Below are positions 1 to 7,370 of a stretch of DNA of 58,134 nucleotides, one piece after another. The notes beneath the pieces were generated by a model, which was not told the origin of the DNA, searched no databases, and worked only from the letters and a program-made list of their open reading frames with translations. The position numbers and the translations under genes are program-made. Source of the DNA: Anaerolineae bacterium (GTDB taxonomy: Bacteria; Chloroflexota; Anaerolineae; Promineifilales; Promineifilaceae); contig JADLAX010000005.1 in assembly GCA_020848035.1 (NCBI GenBank), positions 1 through 58,134 on the forward strand, given 5' to 3'. Within the stretch, counting starts at the first letter, position 1. Each line of letters begins with the position of its first letter.

Positions 1-2
1 AA

Positions 3-224
3 CTGTTGGCTTGGGAACAATACAGCAACGAAGTTGAACGCAAAATTCATTGGTCATTTACTGTGGAAGATGCTCGTCGTGTTTTCAAGGAGCATTACTC
101 CGCAATTTTAGAAATTTTATGTACTAGTCTATGGAGTAATCGTTCGGCGGTCAACCTCGTTATCAACCGCTTCCCCTGCTCTGAGCGGGTCTTCTTGCTC
201 GGCCATCTGTCTCGCCTGTTATAA
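3..224 (+). pseudogene. IS630-family transposase C-terminal remnant (partial at window edge)
   Basis: The reading frame is open at the left edge of the window. Its first 30 or so codons contain a tryptophan-phenylalanine-threonine block followed by EDARRVFKEHY, which resembles the C-terminal end of IS630-family DDE transposases (typical W-x-FT-x-x-DAR-x-K-L-x-x-x-Y). The frame then runs on for about 40 codons that resemble nothing I know and probably lie beyond the original end of the transposase. No catalytic residues are in the window, so family assignment rests on this short tail only. I see no inverted repeat that would define the element end. It sits immediately left of the two tyrosine recombinase genes, so this flank of the window is a mobile-element-rich boundary. 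Confidence 0.4.
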
Positions 225-338
225 GTCTGTGGAGCAACGGCAACCGCTTCTCTTGATTCGGTACACACCGCTGCTGGACAACGGCCAAATTCAGGCGGGG
301 CAGTTTTTATTGCACCTTAACAATGGGTAGGCATATTT

Positions 339-383
339 GGAAAAGAGGGCGGCAGGCGGAAAAGCCAACCGCTCCTCTCTTCC
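339..383 (-). terminator. Hairpin downstream of the recombinase pair
   Basis: An imperfect inverted repeat (GGAAAAGAGGGCGG paired with CCGCTCCTCTCTTCC) lies 17 bases beyond the stop codon of the minus-strand recombinase operon. It is a plausible terminator for that operon, although a clean U-tract is missing. The remaining bases between 225 and 338 hold no gene that I can recognise. Confidence 0.4.
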
Positions 384-399
384 GGGGGGTAAATGAAGT

Positions 400-1869
400 T
401 TAACCAGAACAGTCGGCGGTGGCAACAGGGGTTACCTGCTCCTTTTCCGCCAACCCCAGCAAGCCCATCCGCAGCGCATGGACCACCTGCCGCTGGCTCT
501 CATTCAGCGTGCCATTGCCCAAGGCATCCACCAGGGCCACCAGTTGGGCCGGATTGAGTGCGGGGGATTCAGCCATCTCCGTTAGCTGCAAGCGCGGCTC
601 AATGGTGGCCATCGCCCGATAGTAATCCGCGGCCACCGTGCCATCATAGAGCCGGGCATAAGTCAGCGTCGTATCCAGATGTTTATGTCCCAACAACGCC
701 TGCACCGTCAGCAGCGGCGCCCCCGCATTCAGCAGCAGGGTGGCACAACTGTGGCGCAGCTGGTGCGGCCGCACCCGTACCCCGCAGCGCGCTGCATACG
801 TCCGCAGCCGTTCGGCGCAATAGGTGACAGTCAGCGGCCGGTGGCGGTAGACAAAGAGAGTATCATCCAGCACCGGTCCCCGCAGCGGCAAGTACGCCTC
901 AATCGCCTCTACGGTGGCTTCACTCAAAAAGACCACTCTGTCCTTCAACCCCTTCGACTGCACAATCCGCAGCCGCCCTCCGTCCAGGTCCACATCGGCC
1001 AGCCGCAGCCGCCGCACCTCCCCGACCCGTAAGCCACTGTGCAGCATCAGCCGCCACCAGGCTCTGTCCATCATCCCACAGCGTCGCACCCCGGCCTGCT
1101 CACTGGTTGCATCCTTTTCAATTTCGGCCGCCAGCCGCCGCAGCTGCTCTATGGGTACATCTTTGGGTAGATTAGGCCCTGTTGGCAGTCGCTCCACCCG
1201 CAGGAGTCGCTCACAAATGGGTATTTCCATCTCGGCCAGGTAACGCAGCCAGCTTTGCAAGGCATGCAGCTCTTTATTGACCGTCACCGCGCTCATCCCC
1301 GCCGCCAGCCGTTCATCCAAATAGCTGTACCAGAGGTCAGGCGTCAGGTCGGCGGCCGTCTGCCAGCAAGCCTGTCTCACCACCCAACGCAGAAAACGGG
1401 TCAGTGTGCTCAAGCTACCACCCGCCAGCTGCCGCTGCGCTTCGGGCGGCCAATTCCGCTGTTGGTGGCGCAGGTACCCGCGCACCAGCACCGCGACCGC
1501 CTCCGGCAGACCGGCCAGAAAATAGCCCCAGTTGACCGGCTTCTCCGGCTGGGGCTGTCCCTGCCGCTGCCGCAGCCATTCGGCCAGTTTCAGCAGCCCC
1601 TTGTAGTAGCCGCGGCAGGTAGCCTGGCTGTCAAACTGTTCGGCGATGATGGACCGCACGTCCTCCAGGTCGGCCGCCGTTATTTGCCAGTAGGGTTTAT
1701 CTAACTGGCTGATTGCCAGGCGGACAGCGCAACAGTAAATGCTCATGGCCGATTCACTGTACCCCGCCTGGCGCAGCCACCGGCGAAAAGCATCATAAGC
1801 CCCCCAATTAGCGGGCAGCCACTCTCGAATGGGCTTGTACAACTCCTTGTGTATGCGTGCAGCCATCAC
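400..1869 (-). CDS. Tyrosine recombinase / phage-type integrase (489 aa)
   Basis: Site-specific DNA strand exchange enzyme of the tyrosine recombinase family. The N-terminal 250 residues are a SAM-like core-binding region. The catalytic domain shows the arginine box (LMLHSGLRVGEVRRL, about residue 280), the beta-hairpin lysine (VQSKGLKDRV), the HQLRH box, the second histidine (LLGHKHLDTT) and the nucleophile tyrosine (TYARLYD), so all catalytic residues are present. At 489 aa it is longer than XerC/XerD (about 300 aa) because of an extended N-terminus. Its start overlaps the end of the upstream recombinase by four bases (ATGA), which implies translational coupling. The pair recalls the multi-recombinase RIT elements, but only two recombinases are seen here rather than three. 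The gene contains no ACGGCCGT palindrome, unlike most host genes in this window, which fits recent acquisition. Confidence 0.9.
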   Translation of the reverse strand: MMAARIHKELYKPIREWLPANWGAYDAFRRWLRQAGYSESAMSIYCCAVRLAISQLDKPYWQITAADLEDVRSIIAEQFDSQATCRGYYKGLLKLAEWLRQRQGQPQPEKPVNWGYFLAGLPEAVAVLVRGYLRHQQRNWPPEAQRQLAGGSLSTLTRFLRWVVRQACWQTAADLTPDLWYSYLDERLAAGMSAVTVNKELHALQSWLRYLAEMEIPICERLLRVERLPTGPNLPKDVPIEQLRRLAAEIEKDATSEQAGVRRCGMMDRAWWRLMLHSGLRVGEVRRLRLADVDLDGGRLRIVQSKGLKDRVVFLSEATVEAIEAYLPLRGPVLDDTLFVYRHRPLTVTYCAERLRTYAARCGVRVRPHQLRHSCATLLLNAGAPLLTVQALLGHKHLDTTLTYARLYDGTVAADYYRAMATIEPRLQLTEMAESPALNPAQLVALVDALGNGTLNESQRQVVHALRMGLLGLAEKEQVTPVATADCSG

Positions 1870-2750
1870 CCACCTCCTGCCAGCCGCTGGGCCAGCACGG
1901 CCATGGCCGCCTGATAATCCGCCTGTGTTTGGGTGTCAGAGATGTGCAGATAAACCTCGGTGGTTCGCAAGCGCACATGCCCCAACAGGCGTTGGATGGT
2001 GGTCACGGGCACACCGGCCTCGACCAGATGGCGGGCGAAGGTATGGCGGAACTGGTGGCATGTCACCCACACCCCTGCTTCCCGGCAATAACCGGCCAGA
2101 AGGTATTGGATGCCGGTGACGGTGAGGCGGCGGCCAAAGCGGTTGAGGAAAACGGCCGCACACCCCCCAGCTACCGGACGCACCGCCAGCCAGTTCTGCA
2201 ACACGGCCAACGCCTGCGGCGAAAGATAGGCCACCCGTTCATTGCCCCCTTTACCGTGCAGCCACAAGCGGGGCAATTGTCCCGAAGCCGGTTGCAGGTA
2301 CAGGTCATTCATATTCAAGCTTCGCACTTCCCCCACCCGCAGTCCGCATCTGAGCATGAGGGAGAACATGGCTTTATCACGGGGGGATTGGATGACGGCA
2401 AACAACGCTTCCAGAGCCTCATCCTCGACATCGCGGGGCAGGCGGCGACCCTGGCGAATGTAGTGGCGCTGCGGCAGCACCGGATTGCGCGGGGCGTCGA
2501 CTGTTGTCAGGTCAAGGAAGCGGTAAAAAGTTCGCAATGCGGCCAGCCGCCGATTGACGGTAGCCGTGGCATGGCCTTGTGCCTGGCACTGTTCGATAAA
2601 GGCGTCGATGTCGGTTGCAGTGACTTCAGCGACAGCTTTGTCACAACAGTTGAAAAACAGTTCGACGTCGTTGGCGTAATGAACAGGGGTGGAAGCGTGG
2701 GGACTCCGGCGGCGGAGCCACTGTTGGAAACGGGCAATTTCAGCTAACAT
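1866..2750 (-). CDS. Tyrosine recombinase, XerC/D-like (294 aa)
   Basis: Standard-length tyrosine recombinase and the first gene of a two-gene recombinase operon. The N-terminal core-binding domain (about residues 1-95) is followed by a catalytic domain with SLMLRCGLRVGEVRSL (arginine), LHGKGGNERV (lysine), CHQFRHTFARH (histidine-x-x-arginine), RLLGHVRL (histidine) and TTEVYLHISD (tyrosine). All active-site residues are intact. The gene starts 5 bases from a 71-base nested palindrome (2755-2825) that may be its recombination site or operator. It overlaps the downstream 489-aa recombinase by four bases. A housekeeping Xer role is unlikely, because the two differ greatly from each other and are encoded back to back. 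A mobile-element or cassette recombinase is more likely. Confidence 0.9.
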   Translation of the reverse strand: MLAEIARFQQWLRRRSPHASTPVHYANDVELFFNCCDKAVAEVTATDIDAFIEQCQAQGHATATVNRRLAALRTFYRFLDLTTVDAPRNPVLPQRHYIRQGRRLPRDVEDEALEALFAVIQSPRDKAMFSLMLRCGLRVGEVRSLNMNDLYLQPASGQLPRLWLHGKGGNERVAYLSPQALAVLQNWLAVRPVAGGCAAVFLNRFGRRLTVTGIQYLLAGYCREAGVWVTCHQFRHTFARHLVEAGVPVTTIQRLLGHVRLRTTEVYLHISDTQTQADYQAAMAVLAQRLAGGG

Positions 2751-2754
2751 GGTA

Positions 2755-2825
2755 GCACCTCCAGGTGATATGAATTTGGGTAGAATCTAGGCCGATTCCT
2801 ACCGGATCATACCACCTGGAGTGCC
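2755..2825. other. Nested palindromic site next to recombinases (candidate attachment site)
   Basis: Two nested inverted repeats share one centre. The outer arms are GCACCTCCAGGTGATATGA (2755-2773) and TCATACCACCTGGAGTGCC (2807-2825), which are complementary apart from one mismatch and one indel. The inner arms are GGTAGAATC and GATTCCTACC around TAGGCC. The whole stretch can fold into one long hairpin. Its position directly upstream of a recombinase gene is typical of a recombination or auto-regulation site. Confidence 0.5.
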
Positions 2826-2885
2826 CTCTGGATCTAACTTAATGTAAGTTATTGAATTGCCAGCTTATTTGCAGGAGAAATAGAT

Positions 2886-3143
2886 ATGATCCAACCTGCA
2901 ATTACCAGCGAAATGACTGTTTTCGATGTGCTAGACCAGGTTCCTGGAGCGATTGACCTTTTCCAGCAGCACGGCGTTAATCCAACCGGAAAGTGCACCT
3001 TCTTCACCACACAAATACGCCTCAAGGATACGCCAGAACGTTGTCACGTGGTTGATTGGGATGAACTGATACTTAAACTAAATGCAGCTATGCACGAAAA
3101 AGATGCAGCCGGGAAACAGTCTTGCGACTCTTCCCCTATGTAA
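2886..3143 (+). CDS. DUF1858/ScdA_N-like small protein (85 aa)
   Basis: A small protein with the pattern TVFDVLDQVPGAIDLFQQHGVNP near its start, which fits the DUF1858/ScdA N-terminal helical family (T-v-x-e-v-l-x-x-x-P-x-x-x-x-v-F-x-x-x-G). The canonical CCGG-type cysteine pair is replaced by a single cysteine (KCTFF). It starts at ATG with AGGAGA 10 bases upstream. It directly precedes the Fe-S repair gene at 3174 and probably shares its transcript (30-base gap). In related proteins the domain accompanies di-iron Fe-S repair proteins that respond to NO damage. The function of this stand-alone version is unknown. Assignment is by motif only. Confidence 0.6.
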   Translation: MIQPAITSEMTVFDVLDQVPGAIDLFQQHGVNPTGKCTFFTTQIRLKDTPERCHVVDWDELILKLNAAMHEKDAAGKQSCDSSPM

Positions 3144-3173
3144 AAATAACGCTAATAAAACGAGGATAATTAA

Positions 3174-3917
3174 ATGATAATAGATACTCCATCTCAACTG
3201 AATGCTGAACAATCTGTGGGTGCCTGGGTTACGGCCGATTAGCGGTTAGCGGCCGTATTTGAAAAATATGGCATCGATTACTGCTGTGGTGGGCAAAAGC
3301 CGGTGAGCAAGGCATGCACAGAGCAAGGTATTAGCCCCGAAATAATTTTGCAAGAAGTAACACGAGTCACTGAAATGCCAGGCGGTGGTGAACGATATGA
3401 TCAGTGGGCTTTGGAATTTCTGGCCGACTATATCGTTAACCAGTTCCATCTCTATACCAAAAAGATGCTGCCCCAACTGAGTGAAACCATCGAAACTGTA
3501 GCTCAGGTTCACGGCGAGAGCCATCCTGAAACGCGTGCTATTGCCGTCTTATGGCCAGAGGTTCAGGGAGAATTGGCCCAACATATGCAAAAAGAGGAAC
3601 TGCTGCTATTTCCCTACATCAAGCGCTTGGCCCGCGTTCGAGCAGAAGGCAGTATGCCACCTGTGCCCCCCTTTGGTTCAGCACGAGATCTGGTTGAAGC
3701 TATGGAAGCGGAGCATGATGAAACCGGCGATGCATTGCGCAAAATTGCAGTTCTAAGCAATAACTACACGCCTCCAGAAGATGCCTGTCCTACCTTCCAA
3801 ACCCTTTATGCGCTCCTAAGAGAATTTGATGCGGCAACAAAGAAGCATATCCATTTAGAAAACAACATTCTCTTTCCTAAAACAATTGAATTGGAAGAAA
3901 CGATACGTAGCAATTAA
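3174..3917 (+). pseudogene. ric: RIC/YtfE/ScdA-type iron-sulfur repair di-iron protein, interrupted by in-frame TAG
   Basis: Reading from ATG 3174 gives an ScdA_N domain followed by a hemerythrin-like domain, the architecture of RIC (repair of iron centres) proteins that rebuild Fe-S clusters after nitric oxide or oxidative damage. The frame carries TAG at 3240-3242, just before RLAAVFEKYGIDYCCGG, the conserved heart of ScdA_N. The rest of the frame is clean to 3917. The hemerythrin part keeps its ligand set: histidine in NQFHLYTKK, ESHPETR, HMQKEEL with following glutamates, EAEHDETGD and KKHIHLENNILFP. With the stop read through the product would be 247 aa, the usual family length. A GTG at 3303 would only give a form without ScdA_N. 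The stop could be a real mutation, a sequencing error or a rare suppressed codon. Codon and motif conservation on both sides suggests a recent event. Confidence 0.8.
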
Positions 3918-3940
3918 GCAGATCAAGGAGATACTTTACT

Positions 3941-4174
3941 ATGACTGATGATTTATGGCTGCCTTCTCTGAAGACAGATACGCCACAAGAAGGATTCGAG
4001 CTGACAATCACGCTGAGCCGTCGAGGCGTTAAATACGCTCAGCCCGATGTTGAAGTGTTGAAGCGGCTGCGCCCTGATTACGCTGAATCGGCAGATTCGC
4101 TCACGGCCGCATCCCAGGTGATTGCCAACAATTTCCAAACAATCGCCGCAGCCAATAATTATTGGCAATCATAA
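3941..4174 (+). CDS. Small protein of unknown function (77 aa)
   Basis: A 77-aa acidic, soluble protein with a good ribosome binding site (AAGGAG, 11 bases before ATG). It follows the RIC gene by 23 bases on the same strand, so it is probably the last gene of that transcript. A hairpin terminator (4184-4217) follows. I recognise no family. The C-terminal half (AESADSLTAASQVIANNFQTIAAANNY, shortened here as a leucine/alanine/asparagine-rich helix) looks helical. Its position suggests a role in the nitrosative or oxidative stress response, but that rests on neighbourhood only. Confidence 0.55.
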   Translation: MTDDLWLPSLKTDTPQEGFELTITLSRRGVKYAQPDVEVLKRLRPDYAESADSLTAASQVIANNFQTIAAANNYWQS

Positions 4175-4183
4175 TCCTCAATA

Positions 4184-4217
4184 GTCAGGGGGACACAGTG
4201 CTGCTTTGCCCCCTGAC
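4184..4217. terminator. Hairpin terminator between convergent genes
   Basis: Perfect 9-base stem GTCAGGGGG / CCCCCTGAC with a 16-base loop, between the plus-strand gene ending at 4174 and the minus-strand gene ending at 4224. It probably works for both directions. No U-tract is present. Confidence 0.55.
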
Positions 4218-4223
4218 CCTCGC

Positions 4224-4907
4224 TTAAATTTTATCTGGTGAGATTTGGAAGGTTTCTACCAGCAACGGCCGTTCCCCTTCCCTTAATACGAACCACCCCA
4301 AAATAGCACCGCCCGCCAGGACAGTTAGCCAACCCAATATGGTGAGCTGTGTGTGCAATACGTTGGCATAATTAATGCTGTTAATCATATGCGTCGGGCC
4401 GGCCCAAAATTGCACAGTAAGTGTAGCGATGCCACCTACGATCAACGCAGCGCTGGCACCTAAACCGGTGACGTGATCATCATGCCCTTCCAGGTTGATT
4501 CGCTTCCAGATGCCGGGAATGCGGAACAGCAGGAAGATAATCAGAGTCAACGCTGTGGCGTAGACGATGAAATCTTTGGGCATGGATGAGCCGCGTAAGG
4601 CGCGCGAGGTCACCATATGCAGCCCGCCGATCAGCAGTCCCCCAGCCAACACGATGAGCGCGTTGCGATAAGCATGTGGTTTGCCTCGCACCAGGGCCAC
4701 CGCTACCCAGATACCAAACACACCCAGCCCAATACCAGACAACACGTAAAAAATATACAACCACTGATATTGGGCAATCGCTTCCATGCCCTCATAGTTA
4801 GCGGCGTTTAGGGCAACACAGGTCGTACCAATCCCACCTAAAAGGGTAATGACGGCCGTTAAACCCAACAGAACTATCCCGATAATTCGCGCAATTTTTC
4901 CAAACAT
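4224..4907 (-). CDS. Polytopic membrane protein, last gene of histidine-rich membrane operon
   Basis: About 227 aa starting at the ATG at 4907, which is preceded by GGAGGG at correct spacing. An upstream in-frame start at 4946 would overlap the previous gene and lacks such a site. Six or seven hydrophobic segments are visible. There is a cytosolic or periplasmic loop containing EGHDDH between segments 4 and 5, and histidines in GGLHMVTSRAL and PTHMINS that could bind metal or heme. I do not recognise a named family. It lies 13 bases after the 201-aa gene, and the set 4224-10686 reads as one operon. It could be an accessory subunit of the candidate oxidoreductase at 7367. Confidence 0.7.
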   Translation of the reverse strand: MFGKIARIIGIVLLGLTAVITLLGGIGTTCVALNAANYEGMEAIAQYQWLYIFYVLSGIGLGVFGIWVAVALVRGKPHAYRNALIVLAGGLLIGGLHMVTSRALRGSSMPKDFIVYATALTLIIFLLFRIPGIWKRINLEGHDDHVTGLGASAALIVGGIATLTVQFWAGPTHMINSINYANVLHTQLTILGWLTVLAGGAILGWFVLREGERPLLVETFQISPDKI

Positions 4908-4920
4908 GACTACCCTCCAG

Positions 4921-5526
4921 CTAAATAAATGAGAACCCGGCCACAAATGCGGCCGTCATCAAAAATAACAGTCCCGGTAAAACGATCAAAATTGTTTCCT
5001 GCGGCAGAACAGGCCTGCCCGCTTTCAAAAACGAAAGCAGCAGTCCGCCTAAGCCAATCAGGGCACCGCCCACCCCGACCAGGGCAAATCCCCACGGAAC
5101 GGCCTGGTTTGCGCCTAGCACAATTGGCAAAATGAAGATGATCAAACCGGCGATGCCGTGGACAAAAGCTAAAATCAAGGTTGCCACTTTTCCCGGCCAC
5201 AGCAAACGCGTCAGGGCAACGACCGTTAATCCCGTCACCATAAATACAAAATAAATCACACGCCAGGCAGCCACAAATTCCCAAACCAGACCCAACGACA
5301 AGCTCAGCGGCATAATCGTGGAAACGATAACCACAAAGGGGCTGTCCAGCGCCTCAAAACCAAAAATGATCAGGAGTAGCCCGGCCAGGAGCAGCACACC
5401 AAAGCCGGTCGTATAGGCCCAAACGGCCGTCGGTGGCGCGCCCTCTATGCCGATGACGATTTGGTATGCGGCCAGAAGTCCGGTGAGCAAAAGCAGAATG
5501 CGGTGTATGAAGGTCATTTTTTTCAC
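4921..5526 (-). CDS. Polytopic membrane protein (201 aa), unknown
   Basis: A 201-aa protein with about seven hydrophobic helices and almost no hydrophilic loop. One motif, RVIYFVFMVTG, and a conserved VHGIAGLI segment hold the only histidine suited to a membrane cofactor. It follows ctaB by 6 bases and precedes the 4907 gene by 13 bases, so it is surely co-transcribed. It has no match to known oxidase subunits III or IV that I can see. Its presence in a row of membrane genes suggests a small structural subunit, which is an inference from operon structure. Confidence 0.65.
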   Translation of the reverse strand: MKKMTFIHRILLLLTGLLAAYQIVIGIEGAPPTAVWAYTTGFGVLLLAGLLLIIFGFEALDSPFVVIVSTIMPLSLSLGLVWEFVAAWRVIYFVFMVTGLTVVALTRLLWPGKVATLILAFVHGIAGLIIFILPIVLGANQAVPWGFALVGVGGALIGLGGLLLSFLKAGRPVLPQETILIVLPGLLFLMTAAFVAGFSFI

Positions 5527-5532
5527 GATAGA

Positions 5533-6399
5533 TCAGACAAATATAAACAACAGCATCACGCTGAGCATATAGAGCGAGGCATATTTGAACAGGCCAAAGT
5601 TGAGCTTTTCTGACGGCGTTGTTGAACTGCGAATCGCCAGCAGCAACAAGCCCACCGACAAGACTGCCATCAGGCGCAAATAACCAATGGTCAGCCCAAT
5701 GCCGAAAGCGGCAGCGGCCACCATCAGCGCCGCCAGCACGCTGGAAATGGCAATAATCAAACGGGTGGCTCGTTCTCCATACGCGGCTGGAAAGGTTGGT
5801 ACGCCCGCCTGCCGGTAATCCTCCCGGTAGCGCAGGCTGAAGGTCATGATGTGGGTGGGAATCCAGAAGAGGACGGCCAGCGCCAGTGCCACTCCCACCC
5901 ATTCAATCTGCCCCGTGCCCAGGGCACGACCAGCCAGGGCAGGCATGCCGCCGGAGACGCCGCCCCAGATAATACTCCAAGGCGTGCGGCGCTTGAGCCA
6001 GATCGTATAGATCACCACATCGAAGAACAGCCCGGAAAAAACAATCAAGCCATAAAGCGCATCCAGAGTTACCGCCCACACAACGCCCACTGTAGCGAAC
6101 AATAATCCCAACCGTAACGCTTCGCGGGGGCTGACTTGGCCTGATGGCAACGGCCGTTTCCGCGTCCGTTCCATAGCGGCGTCAATATCCCGGTCATACC
6201 ACATGTTCAAAATAGTGCTGCCGCTGATTGCCAGAAACAGGCTACTCGTCAACGCCAGCACCGTTTGCCAGTTGGATACAGGACAGCGTGTACCCATAAA
6301 TCCAGCCAGTCCCGTCAGCAGCAGTAGCCCGGTTTGCAAACTTTTGAACAGCGGCCAATAGAACTTAACTTTTGTATGGATGTTCGTGATGCTTTTCAT
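5533..6399 (-). CDS. ctaB: Protoheme IX farnesyltransferase (heme O synthase)
   Basis: UbiA-superfamily prenyltransferase that attaches farnesyl to heme B to make heme O, needed by heme-copper oxidases. The first aspartate motif is clear (NMWYDRDIDAAMERTRKRPL), followed by YTIWLKRRTPWSIIWGG, GGMPALAGRA, and the second motif region WIPTHIMTFSLRYREDY with GVPTFPAAYG. These are signatures of CtaB/CyoE rather than of UbiA. Nine hydrophobic helices are visible and the length is normal for the family. The start is ATG 6399, which has GGAG 6 bases upstream (a TTG at 6411 is less likely). It sits inside the operon of the histidine-rich membrane protein and not next to any recognisable coxAB gene. That is the main reason to think the operon builds an oxidase-like complex. 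Confidence 0.9.
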   Translation of the reverse strand: MKSITNIHTKVKFYWPLFKSLQTGLLLLTGLAGFMGTRCPVSNWQTVLALTSSLFLAISGSTILNMWYDRDIDAAMERTRKRPLPSGQVSPREALRLGLLFATVGVVWAVTLDALYGLIVFSGLFFDVVIYTIWLKRRTPWSIIWGGVSGGMPALAGRALGTGQIEWVGVALALAVLFWIPTHIMTFSLRYREDYRQAGVPTFPAAYGERATRLIIAISSVLAALMVAAAAFGIGLTIGYLRLMAVLSVGLLLLAIRSSTTPSEKLNFGLFKYASLYMLSVMLLFIFV

Positions 6400-6422
6400 C
6401 TTTGGCTCCAAAAGGTGCCCAC

Positions 6423-7370
6423 CTACCTGGCACAGCGAAAACCGACCGCCGGGCTGTAATAGGTCGGGCTGGCGCTATTGTTTTTCCAGACGCGTAAATC
6501 CACTTCGTAGGAGTAAAGGCTGCCGCCGCGCAAATAGCGATAATGTTGATTGGGGTAATCATCCCCAGTCCACTGCCACACGTTGCCGGCCATGTCATAC
6601 AAACCATAAGGGCTGGCCGCGTCCAATGTTTCATAGCCGTCATAGGTCTGGCCGTTATACAATCCCACCGGCGTGGTATTCCCCAGCTTGCCAAACAGCT
6701 TCTCAAACAGGTCAAATGAAGAGTAGTAATTGGCCTGGTTGCCCTCTATCTCCGTGCCCCAGGGGAAAGGCAGACCATGCCCATCAACCAGTTCCGTACC
6801 CCGTGCTGCTTTTTCCCACTCTACTTCCGTGGGCAGGCGGTAGCCGTAGAATTCACAGTAGGCGTTTGCCCCGAACCAGGAAACCATCGTCATGGGATGG
6901 TTGGCATATTCAGGAATCGGCTCAAACTGGTCGCCGTCGAAGCGCAGGCGCAGTCCCGCCTCTGCCAGCGGCATATACAGCTTATTGCCTGCCGTGATTT
7001 CTTCTTCATGTTCGTACCCGTCAAACGGATCGCCTGGATAATATCCGGCAACGCCATATAGCACCTGCACCGTTTCTCCGGCGACCACTTCCACATCTCC
7101 TATTCGGATGACCTCGGCTGCCAGCGCTTCATTGAGAAAACGGCCGTACTGCTCATTGGTCACATTGGTAATCATCATCTCATACGCTTCTACCATCGTC
7201 ATGTGATCGTGCTGGCCGTAAGGAAATTCTCCGGCCGGCACCTCGGCCCATGCCTCCGGGTCGATGCCAGTATCCAGATAGGGCGGCGTCACGGCGCTGA
7301 TATCGGGCGTTGGCCCGCAAGCGGCCAACAGCAACCCAAGCAGAAACAGGAAAAGGAGCATTCGTTTCAT
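6423..7370 (-). CDS. Lipoprotein with formylglycine-generating-enzyme (SUMF1/NirV-like) domain
   Basis: 315 aa with a lipoprotein signal ending in LLLAACGPT, so it is probably anchored outside the cytoplasmic membrane. The body is an FGE-sulfatase (SUMF1) domain: the start VPAGEFPYGQHD, the ITNVTNEQYGRFL block, PMTMVSWFGANAYCEFYGYRLPTEVEWEKAARG, YGLYDMAGNVWQWTGDDY, YLRGGSLYSYEVDLR and the terminal VGFRCAR. Copper-binding cysteines of true formylglycine generators are not evident in the C-terminal GGS block, so it may be a structural or binding relative. NirV, found next to nirK in several denitrifiers, belongs to this family. Its start overlaps the stop of the 513-aa gene by four bases (ATGA), so the two are translationally coupled and probably work together. 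Confidence 0.85.
   Translation of the reverse strand: MKRMLLFLFLLGLLLAACGPTPDISAVTPPYLDTGIDPEAWAEVPAGEFPYGQHDHMTMVEAYEMMITNVTNEQYGRFLNEALAAEVIRIGDVEVVAGETVQVLYGVAGYYPGDPFDGYEHEEEITAGNKLYMPLAEAGLRLRFDGDQFEPIPEYANHPMTMVSWFGANAYCEFYGYRLPTEVEWEKAARGTELVDGHGLPFPWGTEIEGNQANYYSSFDLFEKLFGKLGNTTPVGLYNGQTYDGYETLDAASPYGLYDMAGNVWQWTGDDYPNQHYRYLRGGSLYSYEVDLRVWKNNSASPTYYSPAVGFRCAR

Noticed and set aside
6..224. A complete small 72-aa gene
   Set aside because: The frame is open at the window edge and its start is a TTG in the middle of a transposase-like motif, so it is a fragment and not a gene.
1255..1704. Plus-strand open frames inside the recombinase genes
   Set aside because: They are shadows of the minus-strand recombinases; their proteins are rich in proline/arginine/glutamine typical of antisense frames and have no ribosome site.
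2755..2825. Integron attC site
   Set aside because: The core sites GTTRRRY/RYYYAAC are not found, and the nearby recombinases lack clear integron-integrase features, so it is listed only as a candidate attachment site.
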